This document shows positions 17,919 to 26,242 of a DNA stretch of 64,000 bases, piece after piece. Position 1 is the stretch's first letter. Every line of letters starts with the position of its first letter. This stretch comes from CAVQRB01 sp963715055 (GTDB taxonomy: Bacteria > Pseudomonadota > Alphaproteobacteria > Rhodobacterales > Rhodobacteraceae): assembly GCA_963715055.1 (NCBI GenBank), contig CAVQRB010000004.1, positions 1 through 64,000 of the forward strand, written 5' to 3'. The position numbers and the translations under genes are program-made. The notes beneath the pieces were generated by a model. The model saw only the letters and a program-made list of their open reading frames with translations, ran no database searches and was not told the DNA's origin.

Positions 17919-19055
17919 ATGGCGGTCATGACGCGATTTTCATTCGACCTCAGAGCGACGGACGGCAAGGCGCGCAGCGGGGTGATCTCGACGCCGCGCG
18001 GAGAGATCCGCACCCCCGCCTTCATGCCGGTGGGCACGGCGGCGACCGTCAAGGCGATGTTGCCGGGGTCGGTGCGCGAGACCGGGGCGGATATCCTGCT
18101 CGGCAATACCTATCACCTGATGCTCCGTCCGACGGCGGAGCGCATTGATCGTCTGGGCGGGTTGCACAAATTCATGAACTGGGAGCGACCGATCCTGACG
18201 GATTCGGGCGGGTTCCAGGTGATGAGCCTTGCGGCGCTGCGCAAGCTCACCGAGACCGGCGTGACCTTCAAGAGCCACATCGACGGCTCGCGACATGAAC
18301 TCACCCCGGAGCGGTCCATGGAAATCCAGCGGCTGTTGGGTTCCGACATCGTGATGTGTTTCGATGAATGCCCCGCCTTGCCTGCGGAACGCGCGCAGAT
18401 CGCCGAGAGCATGCGGTTGTCGATGCGCTGGGCGGAACGCTCCAAGGCGGCTTTCGGCGACCGGCCCGGCCATGCGCTCTTCGGCATCCAGCAGGGCGGG
18501 CTCGAACGCGACCTGCGCGAAGAGAGCGCCGAGGCCCTGCGCGGCATCGGGTTTGACGGCTATGCGGTGGGCGGGCTTGCGGTTGGCGAGGGACAGGAGG
18601 CGATGTTCGGCGTGCTGGACCATGCGCCCGACATGCTGCCGCGCGACAAGCCGCGCTACCTGATGGGCGTCGGCAAGCCCGACGACATCGTGGGGGCCGT
18701 GGCGCGCGGTATCGACATGATGGATTGCGTCCTGCCGAGCCGGTCCGGGCGCACCGGTCAGGTCTTCACCCGGCGCGGCGTGCTCAACATCAAGAACGCG
18801 CGTCACGCGGATGATCCGCGCCCGCTGGATGAGGCCTGCGGCTGTCCCGCCTGCCGCGGGTATAGCCGCGCCTATCTGCATCATGTGTTCCGGAGCCAGG
18901 AAATCATCAGCTCGATGCTGCTCACCTGGCACAACCTGCATTACTATCAGGAGCTTATGGAGGGCATGCGTGCGGCAATCGCTGCGGGTCGGTTCGAGGA
19001 TTGGCAAGCGGAATTCCACGCGCTGCGGTCTGCCGGAGACATCGCGCCGCTCTAG
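17919..19055 (+). CDS. tgt: tRNA-guanine transglycosylase
   Basis: A 378-residue enzyme that exchanges guanine-34 for preQ1 in GU(N) anticodons, the first tRNA-bound step of queuosine synthesis. Motifs: LTDSGGFQVMSL (active-site aspartate and substrate loop), GYAVGGLAVGE, the nucleophile region ARGIDMMDCVLPSRSGRTG, and the zinc site CGCPAC followed by HHVF. Length is typical. Possible starts are TTG 17910, ATG 17919 and ATG 17928; 17919 is preferred because GGGGA lies 10 bases upstream. It is divergent from the frameshifted membrane protein gene. Confidence 0.96.
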   Translation: MAVMTRFSFDLRATDGKARSGVISTPRGEIRTPAFMPVGTAATVKAMLPGSVRETGADILLGNTYHLMLRPTAERIDRLGGLHKFMNWERPILTDSGGFQVMSLAALRKLTETGVTFKSHIDGSRHELTPERSMEIQRLLGSDIVMCFDECPALPAERAQIAESMRLSMRWAERSKAAFGDRPGHALFGIQQGGLERDLREESAEALRGIGFDGYAVGGLAVGEGQEAMFGVLDHAPDMLPRDKPRYLMGVGKPDDIVGAVARGIDMMDCVLPSRSGRTGQVFTRRGVLNIKNARHADDPRPLDEACGCPACRGYSRAYLHHVFRSQEIISSMLLTWHNLHYYQELMEGMRAAIAAGRFEDWQAEFHALRSAGDIAPL

Positions 19056-19157
19056 GTATTCGAGCCCTGGCATGGCGCGCAAATTCGACCCGGCTTTAAC
19101 GCAGGATTAAGGGCGCTGCCTCTAACCTCGCCGGAGCAACAGCCAGGCGAGTCCGTC

Positions 19158-19838
19158 ATGATCCACGACCATCGAAGCGAGCAGGGCAAGGCGCTCGGTC
19201 TCAACTATACCCTTCACGCAATTCTGCGCGATGTGGCACCGGCCCAGCACGCGGCGATGGTCATCTTGATGCACCATCTGCAGGTGTCCGCCAACCTTGC
19301 GGAGGACAACAGCACCGCCGGGTTCGCTACCGCCGCGGAAGCCATCCACACCTGCGCCAACGCTCTGAGGAATATCGAGGCGGTACGGCTTGCGCCCTTG
19401 CAGATCAGGCTACCTGACGACCTGTCCTCCGATCTTGCCGGTCTGTCCTCCGCCCTGGGCGATTTGCAGCGTATTCTCGAAAGATGCAGCGTCGATGCGG
19501 ACAAGGGCGTGCGGGGTTTCCGGCCCGTCGAAAAGATGCATGATCTCTGCGCCACCCGCATTTCGCTTGGCATCGCAGGTTTCTGCGCCGGGCTCGGGAC
19601 CTTGTTTCTGGACCTGTCTGAAAAAGGCAATGCAGAGGAGTTGAACAAGACCAGCACCATTGCGATGGAAATCGGCAAGATCGGCCGGGTGATCAACATG
19701 GTCGCCACCAATGCCTCGATCGAGGCGGCGCGTGCCGGGGAGGCCGGCAAGGGCTTCACGCTTATCGCCGATGAGGTCAAGGTCCTGTCCTCGCGGGTCT
19801 CCTCGCTCTCCGTTTCCCTGACGGACCGGTTGCACTGA
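19158..19838 (+). CDS. Short soluble methyl-accepting chemotaxis-like protein
   Basis: A 226-residue protein with no membrane segment. Its C-terminal third contains the MCP signalling hairpin tip in variant form: IGKIGRVINMVATNASIEAA, then RAGEAGKGFTLIADEVKVLS. The glutamate/alanine-rich IEAARAGE motif is the part of MCPs that contacts CheA and CheW. The N-terminal region (TLHAILRDVAPAQHAAMVIL) is helical with no recognised sensor domain. It is far shorter than a normal MCP and lacks the usual methylation helices. It is monocistronic, ~5 kb from the che operon; a partnership is plausible but unproven. Confidence 0.7.
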   Translation: MIHDHRSEQGKALGLNYTLHAILRDVAPAQHAAMVILMHHLQVSANLAEDNSTAGFATAAEAIHTCANALRNIEAVRLAPLQIRLPDDLSSDLAGLSSALGDLQRILERCSVDADKGVRGFRPVEKMHDLCATRISLGIAGFCAGLGTLFLDLSEKGNAEELNKTSTIAMEIGKIGRVINMVATNASIEAARAGEAGKGFTLIADEVKVLSSRVSSLSVSLTDRLH

Positions 19839-20035
19839 GCAGGGGGCAATCTCGCGGATGCAGTGAAATTGATCCCTTGTACTCCGTCTTGTCTGTGGTC
19901 ATGCTCGGCATATGTGACACGCGCACATGGTTGATTTAGGGCGGGCGCGACCCCACCTAGAGAGCACAAACGGAGATGACCAAGGGTTGCTGCCGATGCG
20001 GGACCGGTGTCATCTTGCAAATACGAGGAAAGAGC

Positions 20036-22444
20036 ATGCAAGAACCCCTGAACGCCTCCTATCCGGTGCTGCCGCTGCGCGACATCGTGGTGTTTCCGCA
20101 CATGATCGTGCCGCTTTTCGTTGGACGGGAAAAGTCGGTCCGCGCACTGGAGGAAGTGATGGCGGACGACAAGCAGATCTTGCTGTCGAGCCAAATCGAC
20201 CCGGGCGTGGATGACCCCGACAGCGACGGCATTTACAAGGCAGGCGTTCTGGCGAACGTGCTGCAATTGCTGAAACTGCCGGACGGTACCGTGAAGGTGC
20301 TGGTCGAAGGTCAGGCGCGGGTCAGGATCACCGAATACCTGACGAATGAAAACTTCTTCGAGGCGCGTGCAGAATATCTGACCGAGATGCCGGGCGATGT
20401 GTCGACCACGAAGGCGTTGCTGCGGACCGTCGCCGACGAGTTCGAGCGCTACGCCAAGGTCAAGAAGAACATCCCCGAAGAGGCGCTGGTTGCAGTCAGC
20501 GAGTCGGCGGAACCGGCGAAGCTCGCCGATCTCGTGGCGGGACATCTGGGCATCGAAGTGCATCAGAAGCAGGACCTTCTGGAAACGTTGAGCATCTCGG
20601 AACGCCTCGAGAAGGTCTACGGACTGATGCAGGGTGAGATGTCCGTGCTGCAGGTCGAAAAGAAGATCAAGACCCGCGTGAAGTCGCAGATGGAGCGCAC
20701 GCAACGCGAATACTATCTCAATGAGCAAATGAAGGCGATCCAGCAGGAACTGGGCGATGGCGAGGACGGCAAGAACGAAGTCGCTGAACTCGAGGCCCGG
20801 GTTGCCGCCACGAAGCTGAGCAAGGAAGCGCGCGACAAGGCCGATGCCGAGATCAAGAAGCTCAAGAACATGAGCCCGATGTCGGCCGAAGCGACGGTGG
20901 TGCGCAACTACCTCGACTGGATGCTGTCGATCCCCTGGGGCGTGAAGTCGCGGGTCAAGAAGGACCTGACACGGGCGCAGAAGGTGCTCGACGATGACCA
21001 TTATGGCCTCGAGAAGGTCAAGGAACGTATCGTCGAATACCTTGCGGTTCAGCAGCGTTCGACAAAGATGAAAGGCCCCATCATGTGTCTCGTGGGCCCC
21101 CCCGGCGTCGGCAAGACCTCGTTGGGCAAATCGGTGGCCAAGGCGACCGGTCGCGAGTTCATCCGCATCAGCCTCGGCGGCGTGCGCGACGAATCCGAGA
21201 TTCGTGGCCATCGCCGGACCTATATCGGGTCGATGCCCGGCAAGATCATCCAGGCCCTGAAGAAGGCCAAGACCACAAATCCGCTCATCCTGCTCGACGA
21301 GATCGACAAGATGGGTCAGGATTTCCGTGGCGATCCAGCCTCTGCGATGCTCGAAGTGCTTGATCCGGAACAGAACTCTACTTTCGTAGACCACTATCTC
21401 GAGGTGGAGTACGATCTGTCGAACGTGATGTTCCTGACCACCTCCAACAGCTACAACATGCCCGGTCCGCTGCTTGACCGGATGGAGATCATTCCGCTCG
21501 CCGGATATACCGAGGACGAAAAACGCCAGATTGCCCTGCAACACCTCGTGCCCAAACAGATCAAGAACCACGGTCTCAAGGCCAAGGAGTTCAAGCTTGA
21601 AGAGTCTGCGATCACCGAGATGATCCGCACCTATACGCGGGAAGCCGGTGTGCGCAATCTTGAGCGTGAGATCGCGAAGGTCGCGCGCAAGGCTCTCACG
21701 AAGATCGTCAAGAAGCAGGCGGATGTCGTGACTGTCTCAGCGGAAAACGTGGACGAATTTCTCGGAGTGAAGAAGTATCGTTACGGCCTGGCAGAGAAGG
21801 ATGATCAGATCGGTGTCGTCACCGGGCTGGCCTATACTTCCGTCGGTGGCGAGTTGTTGAGCATCGAAGCTTTGCGCCTTCCGGGCAAGGGTCGGATGAA
21901 GACAACAGGCAAGCTCGGAGATGTGATGAAGGAGTCCATCGATGCCGCGGCGAGCTACGTGCGCTCGATCAGCCCGCAGATCGGCGTGAAGCCCCCGACC
22001 TTCGACAAGATCGACATTCACGTGCATGTCCCGGATGGCGCCACGCCAAAGGACGGGCCTTCGGCAGGGCTTGCAATGGTGACATCGATCGTTTCGGTGC
22101 TTACCCAGGTGCCTGTTCGAAAGGATGTCGCCATGACCGGCGAGGTGTCCCTGCGCGGCAACGCGATGCCGATCGGTGGTCTGAAGGAGAAACTGCTGGC
22201 AGCGCTGCGGGGCGGGATCAAAACGGTGCTCATTCCGCAGGAAAACGCCAAGGATCTGCCGGAGATTCCGGATAACGTGAAGAGCGGTCTGGAAATCATC
22301 CCGGTCAGCCACGTGTCCGAGGTTTTGAAGCTGGCTTTGGTCAAAGTGCCGGAACCCATAGAATGGGATCAGGAAGCGGAAGACGCCGCGGCTGCCTCGA
22401 TCGCCGCAAAGCAGGATGCTGGTGACAAAGCCACGGCTCACTGA
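20036..22444 (+). CDS. lon: ATP-dependent protease Lon
   Basis: An 802-residue Lon (LonA type). The N-terminal LAN domain begins YPVLPLRDIVVFPHMIVPLF; the AAA+ module has Walker A GPPGVGKTSLGKS (~residue 353) and the Walker B LILLDEIDKMG; the C-terminal protease has the Ser-Lys dyad Ser676 (PKDGPSAG) and Lys719 (GGLKEKLLAA), 43 residues apart as in E. coli. It degrades misfolded and regulatory proteins in the cytoplasm. ATG 20036 has GAGGAAAG just upstream; an earlier in-frame start at 19976 would add 20 unconserved residues. A rho-independent terminator follows. Confidence 0.98.
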   Translation: MQEPLNASYPVLPLRDIVVFPHMIVPLFVGREKSVRALEEVMADDKQILLSSQIDPGVDDPDSDGIYKAGVLANVLQLLKLPDGTVKVLVEGQARVRITEYLTNENFFEARAEYLTEMPGDVSTTKALLRTVADEFERYAKVKKNIPEEALVAVSESAEPAKLADLVAGHLGIEVHQKQDLLETLSISERLEKVYGLMQGEMSVLQVEKKIKTRVKSQMERTQREYYLNEQMKAIQQELGDGEDGKNEVAELEARVAATKLSKEARDKADAEIKKLKNMSPMSAEATVVRNYLDWMLSIPWGVKSRVKKDLTRAQKVLDDDHYGLEKVKERIVEYLAVQQRSTKMKGPIMCLVGPPGVGKTSLGKSVAKATGREFIRISLGGVRDESEIRGHRRTYIGSMPGKIIQALKKAKTTNPLILLDEIDKMGQDFRGDPASAMLEVLDPEQNSTFVDHYLEVEYDLSNVMFLTTSNSYNMPGPLLDRMEIIPLAGYTEDEKRQIALQHLVPKQIKNHGLKAKEFKLEESAITEMIRTYTREAGVRNLEREIAKVARKALTKIVKKQADVVTVSAENVDEFLGVKKYRYGLAEKDDQIGVVTGLAYTSVGGELLSIEALRLPGKGRMKTTGKLGDVMKESIDAAASYVRSISPQIGVKPPTFDKIDIHVHVPDGATPKDGPSAGLAMVTSIVSVLTQVPVRKDVAMTGEVSLRGNAMPIGGLKEKLLAALRGGIKTVLIPQENAKDLPEIPDNVKSGLEIIPVSHVSEVLKLALVKVPEPIEWDQEAEDAAAASIAAKQDAGDKATAH

Positions 22445-22449
22445 AACAG

Positions 22450-22475
22450 GAGGCGCCCTTCGGGGCGCTTTCTTA
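22450..22475 (+). terminator. Rho-independent terminator after lon
   Basis: A GCGCCC stem (22453-22458), TTCG loop and GGGCGC return stem (22463-22468) are followed by TTTCTT. It starts 8 bases after the lon stop codon. Confidence 0.85.
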
Positions 22476-22837
22476 GACACGAGTCTTGAGTTTGTTGATT
22501 GGCCAAAACGGGAGGGGTGACTGCCAATGGTCAAGCGACCCTTCCGCATGTGATTGGTTTAAGTTGTAGAGCCTAGGCTTGAAGACTTTGGCATTTCCCT
22601 TCTGCAAACCGCCCCGTTCAACGTTTGCGCGTGGCGGCAAAAGGTTTCTGGCTGTCTGACCGAGTTGTGAATTGGGCTTGACCGGCTGGTTCAGGACCGA
22701 GGAATCCGAGTCCTTTCGAAGTTTTCCCTGCTCTCAAATAATAATTCAATCCTTTGATGCGCGAGTTTTCTGGTAGTCTTCTTGGACTTGCCCGGGAGAA
22801 GTGGAGAGCACCACCTGAGGAGCCAGGAGGTGTTCTA
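22476..22837. other. Region between lon terminator and IS remnants
   Basis: No gene was recognised. The sequence is less GC-rich than its left neighbour and precedes the first transposase remnant. It may be part of a decayed mobile element, but no terminal repeats or transposase motifs are visible in it. Confidence 0.35.
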
Positions 22838-23096
22838 TTGGAAACGGGACCAGACCGACGCCGTAGGTTTTCGGCATCAAGCGGTGCGGCTTGCATTGAC
22901 CAGTGGCCGGACGCGGCGGGAGATCGCGGAGGATCTGGGCATCGGCGTGTCAACGCTGACGCGATGGCTCGGGCAGGAACGGGATGCCAGTGAGCCGAGT
23001 GAGGTCCCGGTCGATCTGCATTCTGAACTGAAGCGGTTGCGGCGTGAGAATGCAATTCTAAAGCAGCAGCGCGACATCCTAAAAAACCGTTCCGGG
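22838..23096 (+). pseudogene. IS3-family transposase OrfA remnant
   Basis: A degenerate OrfA: FRHQAVRLALTSGRTRREIA then DLGIGVSTLTRWLGQE is the helix-turn-helix and LKRLRRENAILKQQRDILK is the leucine-zipper end of IS3-family OrfA. The expected N-terminus (GPDRRRRFSAS) is in another frame just upstream, indicating a small deletion, and the frame leaves the family sequence right after DILK with no OrfB. It is therefore a dead fragment, not an active transposase gene. Confidence 0.7.
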
Positions 23097-23133
23097 CCGC
23101 ATCCCGCCTGCGCGCGGTATAGACAGCTTGCGC

Positions 23134-23311
23134 TGTTGATTTCCACCCAGAAGTGACCCGGGTAGCGTCATAATTTCCTTTGAGAATTGACCCATGTGAC
23201 CCTTCCCCCAGCGCCATGCGCAACGGGGGACATTGGAGTGATACATATGGGACTTTTGAACATCATCCGCCGTATGTCTTTGCGAGAGAAGTTGCCACTG
23301 CGCGAGTGGAG
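23134..23311 (+). mobile_element. Left end of an IS21-family element with truncated istA
   Basis: TGTTGATTTCCACCC at 23134 begins a non-coding stretch with repeated TGACCC-type motifs (23155, 23187, 23196), typical of IS21 terminal regions. It is followed by GGAG and an ATG at 23247. The first ~22 codons read MGLLNIIRRMSLREKLPLRE, similar to the start of IS21-family IstA proteins. The frame is cut at 23311, exactly where the next IS begins, so istA is broken and istB is missing. Confidence 0.6.
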
Positions 23312-23913
23312 TGCCCCCACTGAAGTGGTCCACCAATTGGGATAGTTTTATCCCATTTTCAGGAGGACCAAGTGATGGCTGGAAAGCGAGACAAACCCGA
23401 AGAGATCGTGCTGAAGCTGCGGCAGGTTGAAGTGCTGCAAGGACAAGGCAGTTCGATCGCAGACGCGGTCAGACAGATCGGCGTGGCGCAGCAGACGTAT
23501 TATCGGTGGCGCAAGGACTATGGCGGCATGAGCCGAGACCAGCTCAAACGGCTGAAGGAGCTTGAGACAGAGAATACCCGGCTCAGACGTGCGGTGTCGG
23601 ATCTGACGCTGGACAAGATGATCCTGACCGAGGCTGCCCGGGATGAGGGGCGTCAAGGAAACCATCCAGTGGATGGGTTCCAGCCCCGAACGCGCAGCCC
23701 TTCTGAGCCCTTCCGAGACGAACTTTTGAATGGTGAGGCCTTCTACAGCCTGCGTGAGGCCCAAATCCTCATCGAGAAATGGCGTCGCCACTACAATACG
23801 GTCAGGCCGCACAGCGCATTGGGATACCGTCCACCAGCGCCCGAAAGCCTCGTACCGATGGACCAGCGACCGACCATGCATTAACATTCAAACTGGACCA
23901 CTCAATGGGGGCA
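23312..23913 (+). mobile_element. Internally deleted IS3-family (IS407-like) element
   Basis: A 602-bp element bounded by near-matching inverted repeats: TGCCCCCACTGAAGTGGTCC at 23312 and, on the opposite strand at the right end (23913), TGCCCCCATTGAGTGGTCC. Full-length elements of this group are about 1.2-1.3 kb. No clear target-site duplication is seen; the left flank is IS21 sequence and the right flank is IS66 sequence, so the insertion sits at a junction of two other broken elements. Confidence 0.75.
23372..23884 (+). pseudogene. In-frame OrfA-OrfB deletion fusion of an IS3-family transposase
   Basis: A 170-residue open frame. Residues 1-~88 are a normal OrfA (KRDKPEEIVLKLRQVEVLQG, QQTYYRWRKDYGGM, LRRAVSDLTLDKMILTEAA). 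From ~residue 112 the sequence becomes the C-terminal end of OrfB: FRDELLNGEAFYSLREAQIL, then EKWRRHYNTVRPHSALGYRP. The intervening DDE catalytic core, including the first two acidic residues, has been lost, so it cannot transpose by itself. The fusion has kept an open frame. RBS GGAGGACC lies ahead of ATG 23374-type start codons. Confidence 0.75.
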
Positions 23914-24064
23914 GACCAGATCGAAACCGCCAAGCTGAATGATGTCGACCCGCAGGCATGGCTGGCTGACACTCTCGCCCGCATTCCAGACTACAAAATC
24001 AACCGCGTCGACGATCTACTGCCCTGGAAAACCGCGTCGTAGGGCGGCTAGGCCGAACGCTTAC
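23914..24064 (+). mobile_element. Right-end remnant of an IS66-family element
   Basis: Immediately after the IS3 element the frame encodes DQIETAKLNDVDPQAWLADT then LARIPDYKINRVDDLLPW and stops at 24042. This matches the C-terminal tail (IS66_C) of IS66 TnpC transposases. The DNA ends in ...CGCTTAC at 24064, consistent with the GTAA-type termini of IS66 elements. The rest of the transposase is missing. Confidence 0.7.
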
Positions 24065-24135
24065 GGTGTAAACCTCCATTTTGGAAGCTTGAATCAGAAA
24101 TCAGGCAAAATGGGAATCCTCAATGTCCACAGGCC

Positions 24136-24516
24136 CTAGAACAAATCGATGTCCCCGGAAACGGGCTTGACCAAATTACTGGGATCTAAAGTTTTTTTTA
24201 TCAGAATATCTTGGGTCTCTTGTAATTTGAGTTTTGATAAAATCACAACTGCATCGAAGGGACCGTCGTTATCTTTTGGTAAGTGTATTTTCAGAAGGTG
24301 GCATAAGACTGCAGTATCTTCGAGAGCTTGCCTTAGGTAATCCAGCGATTGTAGTCCCTCAACAAAATCGAGATCCTGCTTCCCATTGTTTTCCACCAGC
24401 TTAGCCACTGCCTCTTCAATTTCGAAAGACTTCGCAGCCATGATGTCAAGGCGACGTGAAAGCTGCCCGAACAGTCCTCTAAGGGAATTGAATTTCACTT
24501 GACTTGGAGACTTCAA
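24136..24516 (-). CDS. Orphan helical protein at the end of the che operon
   Basis: A 126-residue protein without a recognised domain. It is predicted mostly helical (FNSLRGLFGQLSRRLDIM, VEGLQSLDYLRQALEDTAVL) with no membrane segment. Its start overlaps the stop of the upstream response regulator gene by 4 bp (24513-24516), so it is translationally coupled to the chemotaxis genes. Position and helical content would suit a phosphatase or adaptor, but no CheZ- or CheX-type catalytic motif is visible and I give no function. The gene is strikingly AT-rich compared with lon or gyrA. Confidence 0.65.
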   Translation of the reverse strand: MKSPSQVKFNSLRGLFGQLSRRLDIMAAKSFEIEEAVAKLVENNGKQDLDFVEGLQSLDYLRQALEDTAVLCHLLKIHLPKDNDGPFDAVVILSKLKLQETQDILIKKTLDPSNLVKPVSGDIDLF

Positions 24517-24899
24517 AGCCGGCCTACGACAGCCTCAATGCACTGCCGCAGGCCCGATTGCTCGAATGGTTTTTTCAAGTAGTTGTTCATACCTAGTTTT
24601 TTCCCATGATCGATGATTTTTTGCTCGGCCCGACCTGTAATGAGGATAAAGCCAATGCTTTTAGTTTTAGGAGAGGTTCTGAGGTGATGGAGAAGCTGGA
24701 GGCCATCCATCTGAGGCATGTTGTAGTCAGAAATTATCAGATGCACCGGGCGAACGACCAATGATTTCAACGCGTCCAATCCATTGTCCGCAGTGGCAAC
24801 GTTACTGATGCCAAAGGCGTCCAATGCTTGAGTGATCAAACCTCTACTTGTGGACATGTCGTCGACTACCATGATGCGGAGTTTATCGCGCAATGACAT
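24513..24899 (-). CDS. CheY-like single-domain response regulator
   Basis: A 128-residue receiver domain: acidic pair in IMVVDDMSTSRG, phosphoacceptor in HLIISDYNMPQMDGLQ, conserved Thr in GFILITGRAEQ and Lys in NYLKKPFEQ. No output domain, so it is CheY-like and would be phosphorylated by CheA. It lies 20 bp downstream of cheR and overlaps the orphan gene. It is the second CheY of this operon. Confidence 0.9.
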   Translation of the reverse strand: MSLRDKLRIMVVDDMSTSRGLITQALDAFGISNVATADNGLDALKSLVVRPVHLIISDYNMPQMDGLQLLHHLRTSPKTKSIGFILITGRAEQKIIDHGKKLGMNNYLKKPFEQSGLRQCIEAVVGRL

Positions 24900-24919
24900 T
24901 AGTGCTTCCCTTGCATTTT

Positions 24920-25786
24920 TTAGATACCGCCGGTTATGCCGGGCAATTTCAGGTAGGTAGTGGGACCGTCTGAAGTAAATCCCATAGCTTCCGGGTTTGA
25001 TATTCTTTCTGAGTGGCCAAGAAAAATATGACCTCCCGGATTGATCACACTGTTAAAACGGGGCCAGAGGCGATTTTGAGTTGCAAGATCAAAATAGATA
25101 ACCACGTTTCGACAGAAGACGACATCAAACTGCCCTTGCATCGGCCAGTTTGCGAGCAAGTTGAGTTCCCTAAATCTGATCAGTTGCCTCAGTTCGTTTC
25201 GAGCCGTGAATATTGGTTCTGGCTGACAATCATCTACAGAGAAGTATTTCTCTTTTGTCGCGGCATCTACTCCTGCCAACATTTTATCCGGGAACTTCCC
25301 GGTGGTCGCGAATTCAATGACTTTCGGATCGACATCTGTGGCAAGAATTCTGACATCATGTTCGAAAATTCGTGGAAAAAACGAGATCAATGCCATCGCT
25401 ATCGAGTAAGGTTCCTGCCCGTTCGAGCAACCTGCTGACCAAATGCGAAGCTTCCGGCCTGAAATAACTCCACTATGTAAGGCCGGCAGAATGTTCCGAG
25501 TCAGTCTGTCAAAGTGATGTTTCTCGCGGAAGAAATGTGAAACGTTCGTTGTGAGTGCTGAAATCATCTGCCTACGCTCGTTTGCCCCTTCGGAGGAGCT
25601 AACAAATCGGGAGTAGGTCCTGAAATCACGTATCTCGAGCACTTTCAAACGTCCTCGCAGTCGCGACTGGATCATTGATTTTTTTTCGGCAACAAGTTTC
25701 AGACCACACTCGTTGTAGGCCAACGAGGCGATAGCTTCGAAGCTCTCGGAATCCATTGTAAAATCAAATGAATGAGGGTGCATCAA
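24920..25786 (-). CDS. cheR: Chemotaxis protein methyltransferase CheR
   Basis: A 288-residue SAM-dependent methyltransferase that methylates glutamates of chemoreceptors. The N-terminal helical domain contains LRGRLKVLEIRDFRTYSRFV; the SAM-binding motif is IWSAGCSNGQEPYSIAMAL; the later FDVVFCRNVVIYFD motif is typical. Its start overlaps the cheW stop by 4 bp (25783-25786). No CheB demethylase gene is found in this operon. Confidence 0.93.
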   Translation of the reverse strand: MMHPHSFDFTMDSESFEAIASLAYNECGLKLVAEKKSMIQSRLRGRLKVLEIRDFRTYSRFVSSSEGANERRQMISALTTNVSHFFREKHHFDRLTRNILPALHSGVISGRKLRIWSAGCSNGQEPYSIAMALISFFPRIFEHDVRILATDVDPKVIEFATTGKFPDKMLAGVDAATKEKYFSVDDCQPEPIFTARNELRQLIRFRELNLLANWPMQGQFDVVFCRNVVIYFDLATQNRLWPRFNSVINPGGHIFLGHSERISNPEAMGFTSDGPTTYLKLPGITGGI

Positions 25787-26242
25787 GCTGCGTTTACCTT
25801 TTCGAAATTGACGATCGCGCCAAGATCCAGAATGCGCAGCATGCGGTCATCTTTAAGAGTGAGTGCGGAAACGACACTCTTCCCACTGTTCGGCTGGACT
25901 TCGGGTGGAGTTTGCAAGTCATTGGATGTGATGGCGATAATATCTGAAACAGCATCTACCATCAGACCTGTCATTGCGTCGCCCAAGACTCACGACGATT
26001 ATAACGTTCCGGTGCGTATGGTTGCTGTTTTTCAAGCCGAGACGTTCCGCGAGGTTCATTACTGGCAAGATAGTGCCCCGCAAGTTGATCACCCCCCTGA
26101 TGTAGCTTGGTGCATGAGGTAGGGGCGTAGTCCTTGTCCAGCCGCGGATTTCACGCACGGACATGATGTCGAGCGAATACTCTTGGTCGCCCAGTTGGAA
26201 AGTGAGGAGTTCGATCGATTCAGTCTGGTCTCGCTCAATCAT
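25783..26242 (-). pseudogene. cheW: CheW adaptor, frameshifted
   Basis: The frame from ATG 26242 gives a normal CheW N-terminal half: LLTFQLGDQEYSLDIMSVRE, HAPSYIRGVINLRGTILPVM. Near 25992 the frame changes, and the rest (GDAMTGLMVDAVSDIIAI, LKDDRMLRILDLGAI) continues in another frame to 25783. The span is 460 bp, one base over a multiple of three, so one extra base in AGTCTTGGG accounts for it. CheW links receptors to CheA. Start and stop both overlap neighbours by 4 bp, as in an intact operon, which hints at a sequencing error, but true decay is possible. Confidence 0.8.

Noticed and set aside
19914..19928. TGTGACACGCGCACA palindrome-like sequence upstream of lon
   Set aside because: Resembles a Crp/Fnr half-site pair, but the spacing is not convincing and a single short match is expected by chance.
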